Assembly: GCA_029891385.1 (NCBI GenBank)
Contig: CM057234.1
Coordinates: 24,600,350-24,664,349, forward strand
Source: Erythroxylum novogranatense
Taxonomy: Eukaryota; Streptophyta; Magnoliopsida; Malpighiales; Erythroxylaceae
Length of the DNA stretch: 64,000 nucleotides
Direction: 5' to 3'
Each line of letters begins with the position of its first letter. Within the stretch, counting starts at the first letter, position 1. Positions 36,430 to 48,375 of the stretch are shown here, one piece after another. The notes beneath the pieces are model-generated. The model was not told the origin of the DNA, did not search any database, and saw nothing but the letters and a program-made list of their open reading frames with translations. Both the position numbers and the translations under genes were made by a program.

Positions 36430-36835
36430 ACCAGAATATAGCAAAAGGCAGAAGAAACAAAAGACAAAAGAAGTAAACACAGAAGATAGCAAAACACAGA
36501 AGAAGCGAAAAGCCAGAAGAAGGAAAAAGACAGAAGATAGCAAAAAACAGAAGAAGCAAAACACAAAAGAAGATGACGTCATCACATAAGAAGCAAAATA
36601 CAGAAGAAACAAAATCCAGAAGAAGATGACGTCATCACAGTAGAAACACATAAGAAGATGACGTCATTACAGAAAAAACAAAACATAGAAGAAGATGATG
36701 TCATCATAGAAGAAACACAGAAAAAGATGACGTCATCACAGAAGAAGCGAAAAGGCAGAAGAAGTAAAACACAGAAGAAGTAAAACATAGAAGATACAAA
36801 ACATAGAAGAAGCGAAAAGATAGAAGATACATCTT
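36430..36835. repeat. CAGAAGAAGC/TGACGTCA array in LTR B
   Basis: Irregular tandem units built from ACAGAAGAAGCAAAA, five of which hold TGACGTCA or a one-base variant: 36574-36581, 36627-36634, 36659-36666, 36696-36703 (TGATGTCA) and 36728-36735. TGACGTCA is the palindromic core bound by plant TGA and other bZIP factors. Whether it is bound here is not known. Confidence 0.9.
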
Positions 36836-37360
36836 CCTTTATAGGGTCATAACTTTCAACCTAGAAGTCAAACAATTTCGTACTATATATCGTTGGAAAG
36901 CTAAAAGAAAAATCTACAACTTTCTAGAAGACACCTTTGCCCAAATCAGCCTAAATTAATCCAGATTTTTCCTCAAATACAAAACATAAATTTTTACATT
37001 CATCCAATGTACTACACCCAGTTCTCTACTTCATGACAAATTTTGAGATTCTTAAAGATAGAATTTAAATTCGATGTCTTCATAAGAAATGTAGCCACAT
37101 GTTGCTAGTTTAATCCAAATTAAGAATCATCTCGTTTGGATAATTAGAAGAAAAAAAATTGTGGCTAAAAGACTGAATCATACTCCATAAATATTTTCCA
37201 AATCAACCATCCATTTTGTTTCACAATCTTTCCTTAACACAAATCATACTAAGATCACCTTTTCTACTTCATTTACTCCTCATTCTCAACTTGATTTCAA
37301 ATCAATATCACCTATAAAGAAATTTATAATCTATGATTAATCATGAATAACAATAACAGA

Positions 37361-37394
<34 letters not shown>
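37361..37394. repeat. (CA)n(TA)n microsatellite
   Basis: About 10 CA units followed by about 6 TA units inside LTR B. Confidence 0.9.
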
Positions 37395-37576
37395 TCTTCA
37401 TCAACTTACTACACAAATTCAACTTCATTTTTGTTTTCATTCTACTTCTAACTTTCCCCTTAATTCTTTCCATTTCAAAATCTCTTATTCACTAAAAGCA
37501 CCAAAGCACAACATGAATCTATCTATATTTCTCATTTAATAGTTCTAATCGTCTAAGAAAAATTCAGAGTCCAACA

Positions 37577-39110
37577 AGATGACAAAGATACTTTTGTAGC
37601 CTTTTTAATAAAGACATAGATGATAACATCTCTTTAGGTGATCTTAACAATTCTGAGAGATATTATAACTTCACCTATTATTGGCATATCATAAGAGAAT
37701 AAATTAAAAAACTTTAAGGGTGATGAAGAGTAAAAGAACAATAGAGCCTAGTGAAATACCCATAGAGGTGTGAAAGAACCTAGGTGAAGAGGGTCTTACT
37801 TAGTTAGTCAGGCTTTTTAATGTGATCCTCAAATCTACTAAAATGCCAAATGAGTGGAGACTTAGTATACTAATTTCTCTATATAAGAACCAATGGGACA
37901 TTTAAAGTTGTAACAACTATAGAGACATCAAACTACTTAGTGACATTATGAAGTTGTGGGAAAAGGTAATTGAGAGAAGAGTGATAAAAGGTGCACCTAT
38001 CTCGAAGAATTAGATTGGTCTTATACTAGGAAGGTCTATGACAAAAGCTATACATCTCTTTAACAGATTAATGAAATATTACAGGGAAAGACAGCTTAAC
38101 CTATACATAGTTTTTATTGACTTAGAGAAGATTTATAATAGGATCCTTAGGAAAATTATATAAAGGTATTTAAAAAATTAAGGGAGTTTTTGTGACCTAT
38201 ATATGAGTTATTAAAGATATGTATGAAGGTATGAAGACTAGAGTAGTAAGGATAATAAGAAGAAATACAAAACATTTCTTTATCAATATCTAGTTACACT
38301 AAAGTTCCTCATTGAGTCATTTTCTATTTACAGTAGTGATGACATTGTTTTAGTATAGGAGACCAAAAAGAGTGTCAATTTCAAGCCTGAACTTTGGAGG
38401 GATACATTATAATTGAAGGGCTTTAAATTGAGTAAGAATAAGATTAAGTACTTAGAGTGAGATTTTTTCAGCCAAAGGGTGGCATTTAAGGTAAAGATTG
38501 GTTTAGCAGTTATATCAGAGAAAAAATATTTTAAGTATTTTGGATCTATCATCTAAAGTAATTGAGAGATCAATAAAGACATAATTCATCGTATAAGATT
38601 GGGTAGCTTAAATAGAGGGGTGCGTCAGGAGCTTTATGTGATAAAAAAATACCACTCAAGCTTAAAGATAAATCTACCTTTTAGCAATTAGGTCGACCAT
38701 GCTTTATGAGACATAATATTGACCCATCAAACAGGTCTAACTTAGAGGCAAAGATGAGGATGTTTCGTTATATGTGTAACCTTACTAGAAGAAAAAGGTA
38801 ACAAATGTCATCGTAAGAACAAATTAAGGATGACTAATATCGATAAAAAATTAAGAGAGATAAGGTTTAGGTAGTTCAGACATATTAAAAGGAGATATCC
38901 TGGTGCTCTAATGAGTAAATGTGATAAGATTGTACTTAGAAATTATAAGAGGAAAAGAAGAACTATAAAAATCTAAGAGGAGGTCATCAAGAATGATATT
39001 ACTATATATGTTGGAATTTACTGAGGACTTAGCCCTTAATAGAAAACTTTAGCATAGTAGGATACGGGTAAAGAATCTTACATAGAGAAGTCCTTCTTTT
39101 TCTCATAAGT
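37577..39110 (+). pseudogene. RTE LINE reverse transcriptase, 3' fragment
   Basis: RT blocks are recognisable at 37740-38160. The region of the catalytic FADD motif (about 38330, normally LFADD) reads VVMTLF in a shifted frame, so activity is lost. The C-terminal part (38860-39100) keeps RFRxFRHIKRRYPGALMSKC-like residues and an EEVIKNDIT segment typical of RTE tails. Confidence 0.75.
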
Positions 39111-39119
39111 CTTTTAAAT

Positions 39120-39483
39120 CTTTTTTTTTTTTTTGCATCTTGTGTCTTGTATTTAGCCTAAACATTTAATCTATAGTACTTCCCCTTAGTTATTTAGCCT
39201 AAACATTTCTTTACATAGCCTAAATATTTTCTTAAAACGACTTGTTTGTTTATTTATTTACTTATTTAGTATTTATATTTATATTTACTTTATTTTATTT
39301 TTATTTTATTATTCATTTTATTAATTATTTTTATGTTTCAATTTTTATGTATTCATTTTATTATTTATTATTTATTATATCCTTTTATTTTATTTTGAAT
39401 TTATTTATTCTTATTCTTATTCTTATTTTATTATTATCATTATTATTTTTTCTTTTTTCTACAAACAATTCTAAACAACTTTT

Positions 39484-39522
<39 letters not shown>

Positions 39523-39540
39523 TTTTCCTATAAGTCCATT
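39120..39540. repeat. T-rich low-complexity tract with CTTT repeats
   Basis: A 15-T run at 39121, then TTTA/TTTAT-rich sequence and nine to ten TTTC units at 39483-39516. Probably an expanded LINE 3' tail. The open frames here are composition artefacts. Confidence 0.8.
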
Positions 39541-39629
39541 AGAAATAACTTCTTTATCAGTTAAAGGTACAGTTGCATACTTCAAAATCTCTCTAGACCT
39601 TCCATCTCAGCGGGACTTCTACTAGAATT

Positions 39630-40260
39630 TTATTGTTATTATTGTTGTCAGTGATGATGATTAGTATGAGATGTATGATCTTAAAACAAATTTTAATGTA
39701 TCTAATCTTGGATGGTGCGTAACACTCTTATCATTGAGATTAAGCAAAATTAAGTCAATGACCTATTCTTTTCGTATGAACTTAAAATTGTTAAGAGAAG
39801 ATGGTGAAGTAAAGGTAGGTGCACCCTTGTATAAAAATTTGATTGGGAATTTGTTGTATTTGATAACCAAAAAATCAAACTAGATGGATGCAACTAATTT
39901 GCTATCAAGATTCATGTAATATCCAATTAAAACTTACTTTGATGCCATTAAAAGAGTTTTAAGGTATATAGAGGAACATTAGACTATAGATTAATCTACA
40001 AGAGGGAAAAGAACACTGGTTTATTTAGATATATTGATAATGATTGGGTTAGTATTATCGATGATATAAGAGCACTTCTAGCTATGTGTTTTCTCTTAAT
40101 AGTGATATGTTTACTTGGCATTTAAAAAAAGAGGGTAAAGTAAAACTTAATGTTATTCTTCAAAGAAGTAGGCAGTTGATATAATAACTAAAGTTGTACC
40201 TAAGGAAATTTTTATTTATTTCAGGTGCTAACTGAGCGTTTTTAAGAAATACATCAAAAA
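39630..40260 (+). pseudogene. Copia 2 RT end and RNase H remnant
   Basis: Contains DLKTNFNVSNLGW (about 39680), LREDGEVKVGAPLYKNLIGN, an LLSRFM then AIKRVLRYIE stretch at about 39900-39975, and SRQLI near 40175. These follow the usual order after YVDD in Copia RT-RNase H. Interrupted by stops. Confidence 0.7.
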
Positions 40261-40265
40261 AGATT

Positions 40266-41729
40266 TGTTGGGTCTGGGTCCCGGATCCCTATTCCCGAGG
40301 TGGCCCCTCGGGCTACGCCAGCGACGAGCTCTCCAAAATTTGGACCCGATCCCAACATCCATACATAATTCGATTCACACATGCATTTTCGCACACATTA
40401 TAACATACACACAACTATGAATTAAACACCCCATAAATCAAGGAGCTTCATGCCATTACAATCCGAAGGAAATTCAACAAGCATTCTCAAAATAGCATAA
40501 TACAGAATAAAGTTTAAATCCAAAATACATGATTATGCTCCATGATGATATGCTCGGAGGGCCAACCAAATACTAACTTAATACAAAGCTCCTAACTATC
40601 TTGGAGTTTCCGATGCCTTGCAAGATCAACGATCATCTCGTTCTGCACCTGAGGAGTGGGAGATAATAGGGTGAGCTGCGAAGCCCAGTGGCATATACAT
40701 TTATAGCCATTGGCAACGAGTCACACATTCAAGCATATACACCAATATACACAAGCATAAATAAGTCAACACTTATCAATTTACAATCATCACTATAACA
40801 TGCAATGTGATTTCACAATATAACAACTCATCATGCATCATACTCAACAAGTCAATAATGAATGCATACAAATGGTTCGAGAGTTCCGTAAAACGATCCG
40901 GATAAACAGAAGTTTATACCGTAAACTATCCGAGTCTGATTTCTTAGGATCTCGTGGCCTCAAGAGGGCAGTCGGAAAAAGGCTATACGTCGACGTACAC
41001 GTGACTAACGATCCGTTACTCTCTCACCCAAACAAAGCACATAACAATTCGTTTCATGCTCAAAGCTTTTTATCAAAGCTTTCATACTTTTCATTCTTAC
41101 ACAATGCCATAATGCCCATCAAAGTAGTACATAATCATGATCACAATGCATTTGCAATATTTCTCATAATTCAACACAAGCAGTGTCACACACATGCAAG
41201 CAAGCATACACATATTGCCCATACACACAACAACCATAAATATATTACCCACCTAATATCGCTTGAGTATCCGACTCACTATTGTCCTTCCTCTTGCGAT
41301 TGGATCAGGTCGGCTTAGTTTCTTATAACAAACCAAGTTCCCATTAAAACAATATTCAAAGGAAATAGTCAAAAAGCTTGAAAAGTAAAAACGCTAGCAT
41401 TAAAGTCTACATTCGACTTCCATCTAAATTCCTGAACCCTTAGAGGCTAATTCCCAACTTCCCTTCTTCATAAAACTTGTATCCTTTTATTTCTAGTTCA
41501 CAACGAATCTGAAATCACCTCAATTGGACATCTACACCAAAAGATATGCCTAAAAATCTCTATCGGAAAACTGGGGGCTCACCGCGGCGAAACCCCGCTT
41601 GTCGCGACGAATGGCTGTGCTCGTCGCGGCGTCAACGCAAGTGTGCGCCATGGCGTGCACCATTTCTCGCACGTCACAGCGTGCTCTTCCTCGCACGTCG
41701 CGACGAACTCGCACGTCGCGGCGTGTTCA
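40266..41729 (-). repeat. 3' LTR fragment (LTR C) of the Gypsy element
   Basis: Shares a nearly identical stretch with 52129-52930: the GGATC-CGTGGCC block, ACGTCGACGT, ACCCACCTAATATCGC and the GC-rich array. It is cut at 41729 by Copia 3. On minus: micro-exon 41321-41253 (acceptor decayed to TTATAAG), donor TTAG|GTGGGT at 41252, acceptor CTCCTCAG at 40649, and the last-exon block GGCATCGGAAACTCCAAGAT. Confidence 0.9.
41575..41729. repeat. GC-rich CGTCGCGACG array in LTR C
   Basis: Degenerate units of 14-20 bp such as CTCGCACGTCGCGACGAA, dense in CpG within AT-rich DNA. The related array in LTR D is at 52750-52950. Confidence 0.85.
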
Positions 41730-42272
41730 TGTAGGAAAATCCCGGTGTGTACATCAAATGCACACGGTGTGGAAAAATAAAAATTTTATTCCGGGACCTT
41801 CCCGAAAGTCAGGATCCATGTATCTATATAACAAACTCAAACCATAATGACCAAAGGAGACCGTCTCTAACGGTATCAACGCAGAGATCGGAGAACCTAA
41901 CCGGGGCAAACCCTTTGACTCGGGAATAGCTAGAATAAATTAAAGACTGCTAGATCTTACTTTTGTTCTTGGAGAGCTTGGAATCAACAATGAAGAGAAG
42001 AGGATGAAGCCAAGAGAAAGATGAAGAGAGATGATCGTTGATGGAGAGAAGAAAAACCCTTTTCTTCTAAACCTTTCTTCAATCTTCCAAAACCCACGAT
42101 CTACTATCTTTCTCTTTTCTTCATTAGCCTTTTTATCTTCTTCCTATGGCCACATGTCACACACGTAGAACACCATTTGTTTTTGTCCTTTAGTGCATTT
42201 GTCTTTAACATTTAAAGACATTAATGCTTACTTTTGACAAAGTAAAGGAAGCTTCTCCTTTGTTTCCACGTT

Positions 42273-42356
<84 letters not shown>

Positions 42357-42361
42357 ACGTT

Positions 42362-42411
<50 letters not shown>

Positions 42412-43705
42412 TCTTTAATTAATTAATAATAGATATATATGTATATAACTCATCAAGTGGTCCACCACACTGGGAATTGGCCCTACTTACCACCGGGTCC
42501 CGTAGATGAAAAAACCACCGAAACCTTTTTCAGAATATCGATGTCGCGATCTCATCGGACATATCTCGATCTCATCGGGATCCATTTAATTCCATTGCTC
42601 TCCATATATTGGATCTCTATCCAAAACTATTTTATTTAATTCTCCGAGTCACTCTTATGCGTGTGACCCATTAGGTTTCGGTTATGTTGGCCACTTAGAT
42701 TAACACTTAACTGAAAGCAAGTCATGAGCGATATCTAGCAACACATCATGACCCCTAATTGACCGGAAAGTAATTGGTTTGACGAATGAACCTATATTCA
42801 TCATGAACCATATCACTAATCTTTTCATGACAATTACGTGTAATTCGTCCTTTCACCATGCTATACCCCACTTGGTTATGAGTATGGGCAAAGTGTCAAC
42901 TCTTACTAGACCGACTATGTCAAATCTAGTCCAAGTGATATCGCTTCTCGCCCCGGGACTCATTACTTTATATGTCATCAAGACACTCTTCATGACATAT
43001 GTACTCTACCAGAGATTTCAAGTAATGACCCCGACAAGAGGCTATGGGTATCATCTTTCGCTATCACGTAAGTGGTGAATCCTTTATTGGCTACTCAATT
43101 ACCTTCGAATACCTCAAGCTGTACCCAATCACCATCCTATGAGCGACCTCTATAAGGCAACAAGGAATGGAGTCAAAGTACAGAATCACTATCCAAGATA
43201 TCCTTGAGTACCTCAAGTCTAAGAATATTTGCACCATTGCTATGATGAGATTATCACTTACATTAGAATAGGACATCCATGTGATGATCTCATAGCAGGT
43301 CATCCAATATACTTACTACCTCTAGTAAGCATTCACATCTCAACCCTAAATATCTCATATTTACAGTTTCTGAGATCCACTGCTTGATCAACTCAAGGAG
43401 CTTGAGATGTGCTAGTCTCTCCGGATTACCGATGTCCAGTTTCAGTAATCCTACGACTAAAGATAATTTAGATACTGACATAATTGCACATGATAGGAAT
43501 CTCAGTAGTGTGATCACATCACAATTTCCTTCATACTATGTCATGTACCATGGACTTCATTAATTTGCTTATTGATCAATATCAGTTCATAAATAATGAA
43601 CATCAAATTAATGAAATATGCCTTTCTTTATTTATTCATAAAATCTATACACAACTTTGTACAAAATGCGCTAAAGGTGATTGCCTTTAGGGTACTACTC
43701 TAACA
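41730..43705 (-). repeat. 3' LTR of Copia 3
   Basis: 1976 bp. It pairs with 49700-51531 but has two CA/TA microsatellites where the other has one, because a CCACGTTGCACAC segment is duplicated. Confidence 0.9.
42274..42411. repeat. Duplicated (CA)n(TA)n microsatellites in the 3' LTR
   Basis: CA run 42274-42315, TA run to 42354, then again CA 42363-42391 and TA to 42411, separated by TCCACGTTGC. Open frames of Thr-His or Ile-Tyr here are artefacts. Confidence 0.95.
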
Positions 43706-43727
43706 ATCTCTCACTTGACCTAAAGCC
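43706..43727 (-). other. Polypurine tract, Copia 3
   Basis: On minus reads GGTCAAGTGAGAGAT directly before the LTR TGTTAG, close to the usual Copia CAAGTGGGAGAT. Confidence 0.8.
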
Positions 43728-43729
43728 AA

Positions 43730-46700
43730 TCGCCTTGATATCTAATACCATAGGCGAGTACATGAGAGTCAAAGCTCTTCTGTGACAATGGCTTCGTCAA
43801 CGGATCAGCAATGTTTTGCTCGGTGGGAATTCTCTCTATCTAGACATCACCTCGTCCAATGATCTCCCTGATCAGATGATATCTACGGAGTACGTGTTTG
43901 GATCGTTGATGAGACCTTGGTTCCTTCGCCTGCGCAATAGCCCCATTGTTGTCACAATACAACTGTATGGGCCCATCACAGCTAGGAACCACACCAAGTT
44001 CAGTAATGAATTTTTTGATCCAAACAGCTTCCTTTGCTGCTTCTGAAGTGGCAATGTACTCTGCCTCGGTTGTTGAATCGACAGTCGTTCCTTGTTTGGA
44101 ACTCTTTCAACTAACTGCCCTGCCGTTCAGTGTGAATACATAACTTGATTGGGATTTAGAATCATCCTTATCAGATTGGAAACTGACATCTATATAACCG
44201 CTCACTTTGAGATCTCCATCTCCATATATCAAGAAAACATCCTTAGTCCTTCGCAAGATTGAGGATATTCTCGACACCACCCAAAGGACCATCACCAGAT
44301 CCGATTGGTATCCGCCGTAACACTTAAAGCGTATGATACATCGGGTCTCGCATAGCATAGCGTATATGATAGATCCTACCGCAGATACATACGGATCATA
44401 CTCATGCGATCTTCTCATCTTGTGTCTTAGAGACATAGATTTCGAGAGTGTTATCCCACGAGTCACGGAAGGTACCTCTTCGATTGTTCCATGCTAAACC
44501 TCTTTAGCATCTTGTCTATGACGTTGATTGTGAAAGACCAAGCAACCTTTTGATCTATCTCTATAGATTCTTATCCCAAGGATATAAGTTGCTTCACCAA
44601 GGTCTTTCATGGCAAATTGTTCGACAACCAAATCTTCACCGATCAGTAGATAGAGACATCGCTTCCTAGTAATAATATGTCATCTACATATAGCACAAGG
44701 AATACGATTGCAGTCCCACTAACCTTCTTATATACATGATTCATCCGGATTTGTGAGAAACCAAACTCTTTGATTACCTCATCGTAACGGATATTCTAAC
44801 TCTGGATGCTTGTTTCAATCCATAGATGGATTTCGAAGCTTGAATACCTTTTCGCCATCATAGAGATGAAGCCTCAGGTTGTGTCATATACACATCCTCG
44901 CCTAGATTTCCATTTAGGAAAGTTGTCTTCACATCCATTTGTCATATCTCATAATCATAATGAGTGGCAATGGCTAGGAGTATCCTAATGGATTTAAGCA
45001 TTGCTACTGGACTGAAGGTCTCGTCGTAGTCAATTCCTTATCTTTGACGAAAACCTTTAGCCACAACCCTTGCTTTATAGGTAATCACATTACCATCCAT
45101 GTCGGTTTTCTTTTTGAAAACCTATTTACACCCTATGGGTTTTATTCATTCGGGTGCCTCAACCAAAGTCCATACTTGGTTTTCATACATGGAATCCATT
45201 TCAGTCTGCATGGCATGAAGCCATTTCTCAGACTCTGAACTCTTCAGAACCTTTTCATAGATAGTAGGCTCATCATTTTCTATGAGCAATACGTCATTCT
45301 GTTCATTCACGAGAAATCCATATCTCTCGGGAACAGAGTGTATCCTACGTGACCTACGAACTTCGTGTGTTATAGAAGGTTGAACTGTTACTCCATCTGT
45401 ATGGGTCACAATTTTAGGTTTAGGCAGTTGATCTACGTCTGTTCGAGCATCTTGAACTTCTTCAAGTTCAATTTTGCCCCCACTGTCTTCTTGTAAAAGA
45501 AACTCTTTCTCTAAAAAGACAACATGCTTTGAAACAAACACCTTTGTTCCTCAAAGAAGGTAGAATTGATATCCCATTGTTTCTTTAGGATATCCTACTT
45601 AACAAACATTTGTCGACTTTGCATCAAGTTTATCTCGACCGTATCCGCTTCACATAAGCAGGACAACCCCAAACTTTCAAATGAGTAAGATAGGGTCTTT
45701 TGTTAGTCCACATCTCATATGGAGTAACATCAACTGTCTTAGATGGAACTCTGTTTAGCAAGTAAACAGCCGTCTCGAGTGCATATCCCCAAAAGGATTT
45801 TGGTAACTTTGCAAAGCCCATCATCGATCGTACCATGTCTAACAAGGTTCGATTTCTTTTTTCTGCCACACCATTATGCTGTGGTATGTAAGGAGGAGTC
45901 CATTGAGATAAAATCCCATTATCTCTGAGATAATCCAAAAACTGTTGGTCTAAGTATACCCCACCACGATCGGATCGTAATGTCTTGATACTTTTTTCAA
46001 GTTAGTTTTCTACTTCATTTCTGAATTGTTTGAACTTTTCAAATGCTTCAGATTTGTATCTCATCAGATACAGGTACCCATATCGAGAATAATCATCGAT
46101 AAAGGTAATGAAGTAAAAATAACCACTTTTAGCATGGATGGACATCAAACCACATACATCTGAATGTATTAGGTCTAATACTCCAGTCGCACGTTCACCC
46201 TTTCCCTTAAAGGGTAACTTAGTCATCTTGCCTAATAAACAAGATTAACATGTGTCATATGATTCATAATCAAATGACCCTAAACTACCATTCTTATGGA
46301 GCTTAGCTATGCGTCTCTTATTTATATGGCCAAGGCGACAATGTCATAAGTAAGTTGATTTTAAATTATCTCGTTTATGTCGTTTCGTGTCATTGACATT
46401 CATAATTGGATGTGACATATCTAATATGTAAATTCGATTGCATAATGTACCAGCACCATAAAGCATTCCATTCAAACTAATAAAACAACCATTGTTACTA
46501 AAAGTCAAATGGAAACCATTTCTATTTAAACAAGAAATGATAATATGTTCTTTGTTAAAACAGGTACAAAATAGCATTCATCCAATTTAATTACAAGCCC
46601 ACTAGGAGTGACAAAAATAAGTGCCTACGGCTAATGCAGCAATTCTTGCTCCATTTTCTACACGCAGTCTATCTCTCCTTCACGAGTTGTCTCATCGTCC

Positions 46701-46840
46701 CCGAGGCCCCGTGATATCATTGATATATGTGAGCCACAACCGTATCTAATACCCATATGTTATGATCAGAAACAGTATTAACCTCAATGACAAACATACC
46801 TGAAGGAGCTGAGACATCTGATGCCTTCTTCTGCTTCAAT
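43730..46840 (-). pseudogene. Copia 3 pol: protease, integrase, RT, RNase H
   Basis: Read from 46840 downwards. WVLDT marks a decayed protease site (normally D-G). The GAG-pre-integrase stretch has HCRLGHINKRRIAKLHK and CLLGKMTKLPFKG, but a stop replaces a residue before CLLGK. Integrase: LIHSDVCG, FITFIDDYSRYGYLYLM, TLRSDRGG, PPYIPQHNGVAEKRNRTLLD (D, D, E triad present). RT begins with WLHAMQTEMDSMYENQVWTL and is broken up in the middle (44500-45140). The RNase H part has DPYVSAVGSIIYAML, SYVFTLNGRAVS, then TEAEY, LYCDNNGAIA and RSKHVLRRYHLIREI, ending in NIADPLTKPL. It is the best preserved pol in the window but not functional. Confidence 0.85.
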
Positions 46841-47628
46841 TCGTCCAGATAGACATTACAATTTCGCCCAGGTGGCGGCCTTGCCACAATGGAAGCAAGT
46901 TCCTTTGGTGCGATTTCTTTGGTTTTCTTTTGGCTGCACTTCCTTTTGGTTTCTTAGACCTTTTCTTCTTCAGATTTTTTTCCTTGAACCGTAAGAAGAA
47001 TCCACCACAAACACGCATTGCTATCCTCTCGATAGCTTGTTCTCATTGCCTCGAAAGCAGATTGATCAACTCGAGGATTGTCGTGGATATTTGGTTCATC
47101 CAATAGTTTAACACAAACCGTGAATAACTATCGACATCCAACTAGAATTAAGTCAACACTTAATTCATAATCCATAACAAAACCTAAGACGGCCAACCTC
47201 TCAATATACCCATTCATCTTCAGTGCATACTGCACTGCAGATGAACCTAGAGTCATCTTAGTAGTGAAGAGTAGCCTCGAGGTTTCGAATCTTTCAGACC
47301 GAGCTTGCTCATCAAAAAGCTCCCTAAGATGAAACACTATGGTAGTAGCATCCATAGACTCATGCTGCTTCTGCAGCTCTGGTGACATCGAGGCGAGCAT
47401 AATACAGGTAGTCATGTCACTGTCTTTGAGATGCTTACGATAAGCTTTCTGATCCTCATCAGAAGCATCAACAGCAGGTGGATCAGGAAGTGGAACATCT
47501 AGGACATAGCCCAGTTCCTCAGATCTGAGAACAATTCTCAGATTTCTCAGCCAATCGAGAAAGTTTGGTCTAGTTAATTTGTTAGCGTCCATGAGTGAGC
47601 GCAAATTCACACTAGAAGTCATCTTCAA
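46836..47628 (-). pseudogene. Copia 3 gag
   Basis: Starts NLRSLMDANKLTRPNFLDWL (47600 downward), includes MLASMSPELQKQHE and ALKMNGYIERLAVLGF, as in the UBN2-type Copia gag. A frame change and stop near 47130 precede a basic stretch (KKKRSKKPKGSA) and a zinc knuckle read as CFHCGKAATWARNC. The knuckle has A-T-W where relatives have H-W, so the His ligand appears lost. Confidence 0.8.
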
Positions 47629-47756
47629 TAACCTATAGGGAAAGAGAGAAATAATGTTAGAATAGAATTACATGCATGATCATAAGGACTTGCATGGCAT
47701 GCATATGGCTCCCACTAGTTTCAAAGAAACATTATGACAAAATGTCCTAGTGGGTC

Positions 47757-47938
47757 GATATCCGACATTACTAAAATGACCTTGGGTTTACCCAACAAGC
47801 TACCTTAGGTCAATCGGTAGGTATCGGTCATACCAATTGCATCATAGATATCCGACATTACTAAAAATGACCTTGGGTTTACCCAACAAGCCACCTTAGA
47901 TCAATCGGCAGGTATCGGTCATACCAGTTACATCACAG
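47757..47938. repeat. 90 bp tandem duplication in the Copia 3 leader
   Basis: Units start at 47757 and 47847 (GATATCCGACATTACTAAAA) and run to GGTCATACCA, about 93% identical. Confidence 0.9.
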
Positions 47939-48375
47939 GTGCAATTATCGACTAGTGTTATCAACTCATGATGTATGCACACACATTGGATTATCAACTC
48001 TTGATGCGCGTACACCTGATGTACACTACTTAATTTCGCCTCTGTCTACGTTGACCTTGAGTTTACTCAACAAATCAACGCTTCTAGTGAAAACCGACCC
48101 ATTAATCTGAAAATCTTATTTCCATGGTTCGAACATATCCGTATAGAGTGAGCTTGGATTTACCCAACAACCCGAACTCTATAAGAACTTTGGTTCTCCC
48201 CATATTAATGGAAGGCTTTAGTTTTCATATTATATGTGAGGGATTTCAAGCTCTGGTCTCTTTTTCTTCTTCTCCAAGCTGTAGGATTATAGTCACAATG
48301 ACTATATGGAATGATTTAGGGCATTTCATCAATCACATTGAGTCTATACCTTTGATCATCCATCATCCCACCTTT

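Larger units (their letters stand above)
33674..37576 (-). mobile_element. Solo LTR B (3903 bp), Gypsy-type, TSD AGATG
   Basis: Starts TGCTAGACCCC and ends GAGTCCAACA, with AGATG at 33669-33673 and 37577-37581. Presumed sense strand minus. On it: TATAAAT at 35254-35248, a GAGAGA-rich leader, donor CAAG|GTAAGA at 34996, acceptor TTTGTTTTAG at 34842, micro-exon 34841-34771, donor TTAG|GTGGGT at 34770, acceptor CTCCTTAG at 34087. The last exon carries the block GGCATTGAGATTCCAAGATA, shared with LTR C. An ACGTGCACGT palindrome is at 34441-34450. Its private repeat array contains TGACGTCA sites. Confidence 0.9.
33525..39160 (+). mobile_element. RTE-type LINE, degenerate, split by solo LTR B
   Basis: The 5' part is 33525-33673 and the 3' part 37577-39160, inside Copia 2. 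The 5' part encodes FKLVRARKQKMRDLDRVCCI and a DENDIKRR run. After removing solo LTR B and one AGATG copy the frame continues as IKRR-stop-QRYFCSLFN, where RTE proteins have IK-RW-YF-LFN, so one Trp codon has become TGA. The 3' part has IPIEVWKNLGEEGLTWLVRL (with one stop for W), MPNEWRLSILISLYKN, NYRDIKLLS, MKLWEKVIERR and VFIDLEKIYNR (RT blocks), then a C-terminal FRHIKRR and a T-rich tail. 5' truncated, as is common for LINEs. Confidence 0.8.
31400..40260 (+). mobile_element. Copia element 2, degenerate, split by a LINE
   Basis: Left part 31400-33524 and right part about 39630-40260, plus a short tail after the Gypsy element (from 56495). Left part: a KDQNAKNKIAL then EEQEVEKLFA stretch at the gag/protease junction, integrase remains with NGVLDRKNKS at about 32408, and RT remains with LNGFIKETIYVEQ at about 33283 and HYGLKQTP at about 33383. 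Right part: LLREDGEVKVGAPLYKNLIG (39788-39847), NLLYLITKK, then an RNase H remnant. The gap is filled by an RTE LINE at the point where the YVDD motif would be. No LTR pair was identified. Confidence 0.7.

Noticed and set aside
36278..36788. Lys/Arg/Gln-rich and Phe/Cys-rich frames
   Set aside because: Translations of the AGAAGAAGC repeat array in LTR B.
39242..39625. 127-codon Phe/Leu/Ile-rich frame resembling a membrane protein
   Set aside because: Arises from T-rich low-complexity sequence after the LINE.
41546..41847. Arg-rich frames in GC-rich DNA
   Set aside because: Products of the CGTCGCGACG array in LTR C. The same applies to 52676-53020 and 55106-55381.
42205..42418. Frames rich in Cys-Val, Thr-His and Ile-Tyr
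   Set aside because: These are translations of CA and TA microsatellites in the Copia 3 LTR.
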